DNA of 64,000 nucleotides, taken from contig NZ_JAAJBV010000003.1 of assembly GCF_011392075.1 (NCBI RefSeq), forward strand, positions 248,001 through 312,000, given 5' to 3'. Each line of letters starts with the position of its first letter. Position 1 is the stretch's first letter. Positions 63,598-64,000 of the stretch are shown here, in pieces. Source of the DNA: Flavobacterium celericrescens (GTDB lineage Bacteria; Bacteroidota; Bacteroidia; Flavobacteriales; Flavobacteriaceae). Made by a program: the position numbers and the translations under genes. The notes beneath the pieces are model-generated. The model was given only the letters and a program-made list of their open reading frames with translations. It was not told the DNA's origin and ran no database searches.

Positions 63598-63620
63598 TTT
63601 TTAAAAACAGGTATTTTTAC
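63585..63620. repeat. Perfect 36-base palindrome
   Basis: GTAAAAATACCTGTTTTT (63585-63602) is followed by its exact reverse complement (63603-63620). It overlaps the second direct repeat and could be a hairpin terminator or operator; T bases follow after a few positions. Confidence 0.9.
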
Positions 63621-63658
63621 TCTATTTTTTGTATTGGCAAACACTTACATTTGGCTCA

Positions 63659-63719
63659 AAACTTTAACAAAATGTACAGAAAATCTGTAATGCGGTTTTG
63701 GAGCGGTTTTTTATATTTG
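63659..63719 (+). promoter_or_regulatory. Promoter with 35-base shared element, copy 2
   Basis: Bases 63659-63693 are identical to 29925-29959, including TACAGAAAATCTGTA and ATGC. Eighteen bases later is TATATTTG (63712-63719), the -7 box, at the same distance as in copy 1. The gene starts 83 bases after the box. Confidence 0.7.
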
Positions 63720-63802
63720 AAAAAGTGCTAACTGGTTGATGATATATACAAGTTGGCAGTAATTTCAGAACAAATAAACAATTAAAGAACTTTACACACA
63801 AT

Positions 63803-64000
63803 ATGGATGCATCAAAATTACTTCATGTATTAAACGATCTTAGCGAAACTGACGAAAGTTATATTCAAGAGCTAATTCAAAACTTAAAAAGTTATATTCG
63901 CAATAATAATAGTGACGAAATTACAAATACAATTCAAGAAATAAAAAATGAAATTAAACTTTCTACAATTGAAAAGTATAATAAAAGTGATTTCGAAATT
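63803..64000 (+). CDS. N-terminal part of an unknown protein, 3' end outside window
   Basis: 66 residues from ATG 63803, open to the end. MDASKLLHVLNDLSETDESY starts a helical, hydrophilic segment rich in Asn, Lys, Ile and Glu, without a signal peptide. No family is recognised. The long control region in front and the promoter element shared with the JAMM-like lipoprotein locus suggest tight regulation. Confidence 0.65.
   Translation, partial: MDASKLLHVLNDLSETDESYIQELIQNLKSYIRNNNSDEITNTIQEIKNEIKLSTIEKYNKSDFEI

Larger units (their letters stand above)
63423..63802. promoter_or_regulatory. 380-base non-coding control region
   Basis: Between the pentapeptide gene and the last gene. From left to right it holds an array with an 11-base period (63442-63528), two CCCCCGTAAAAATACC repeats (63557-63597), a 36-base palindrome (63585-63620), a spare -7 box TACATTTG (63646-63653) and the second copy of the 35-base promoter element (63659-63719). 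No reading frame of interest. Confidence 0.7.

Overview
The window looks like ordinary chromosome from a member of the Flavobacteriaceae, most likely a Flavobacterium-like species. The base composition is AT-rich, and start codons follow A-rich stretches rather than Shine-Dalgarno sites. Many genes are preceded by the Bacteroidetes -7 promoter box TAnnTTTG. The gene content also fits: YtxJ of the bacillithiol system, DUF4834, DUF4919, a YfhO-type membrane protein, a TonB C-terminal domain protein and many short secreted lipoproteins. I see no insertion sequence, prophage, rRNA operon or CRISPR array. There is one tRNA (Ala, GGC).

Layout. 1-9.1 kb: the end of an unknown gene, an Mla/MCE lipid transporter (mlaE-mlaF-mlaD), rluD with a PASTA protein, ddl with coaD, a methyltransferase and a DEAD-type helicase. 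9.1-17 kb: a secreted M14 peptidase, an endonuclease-fold protein, a Nudix hydrolase divergent from pyrE, a cysteine desulfurase, and an Smr protein with a small membrane protein. 17-23.6 kb: a secreted repeat protein behind a sigma-54-like promoter, then a surface-glycan group (flippase, glycosyltransferase, YfhO protein). 23.7-29.8 kb: an outer membrane protein and a GNAT-like protein facing an alpha-oxoamine synthase (possible sphingolipid or sulfonolipid synthesis), two structured RNA candidates, an M28 peptidase and a lipoprotein.

29.9-33.4 kb is the most unusual coding region: a lipoprotein with a JAMM-like motif followed by three diverged paralogues of about 195-199 residues, with near-identical terminator/start modules before the last two. 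Its promoter carries a 35-base element found again, with the same spacing, at 63.66 kb. 33.4-42.8 kb: ytxJ divergent from clpB, small secreted or membrane proteins, and a possible two-gene ABC exporter. 42.8-50 kb: fhs and topoisomerase IV (parE-parC) with a small lipoprotein gene between the two subunits. 50-54 kb: secreted proteins, a transglutaminase and ychF. 54-60 kb: ferredoxin, a LuxC-like reductase, serC-serA and small proteins. 60-63.4 kb: folE-msrA, lolD, a TIGR02757 protein, tRNA-Ala and a pentapeptide-repeat protein.

The last 600 bases hold a dense 380-base non-coding region: an array with an 11-base period, two 19-base repeats 22 bases apart, a perfect 36-base palindrome and the second copy of the 35-base promoter element. 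It leads into an unrecognised gene that runs off the window. This region and the 30-33 kb locus are the best places to look for something undescribed.
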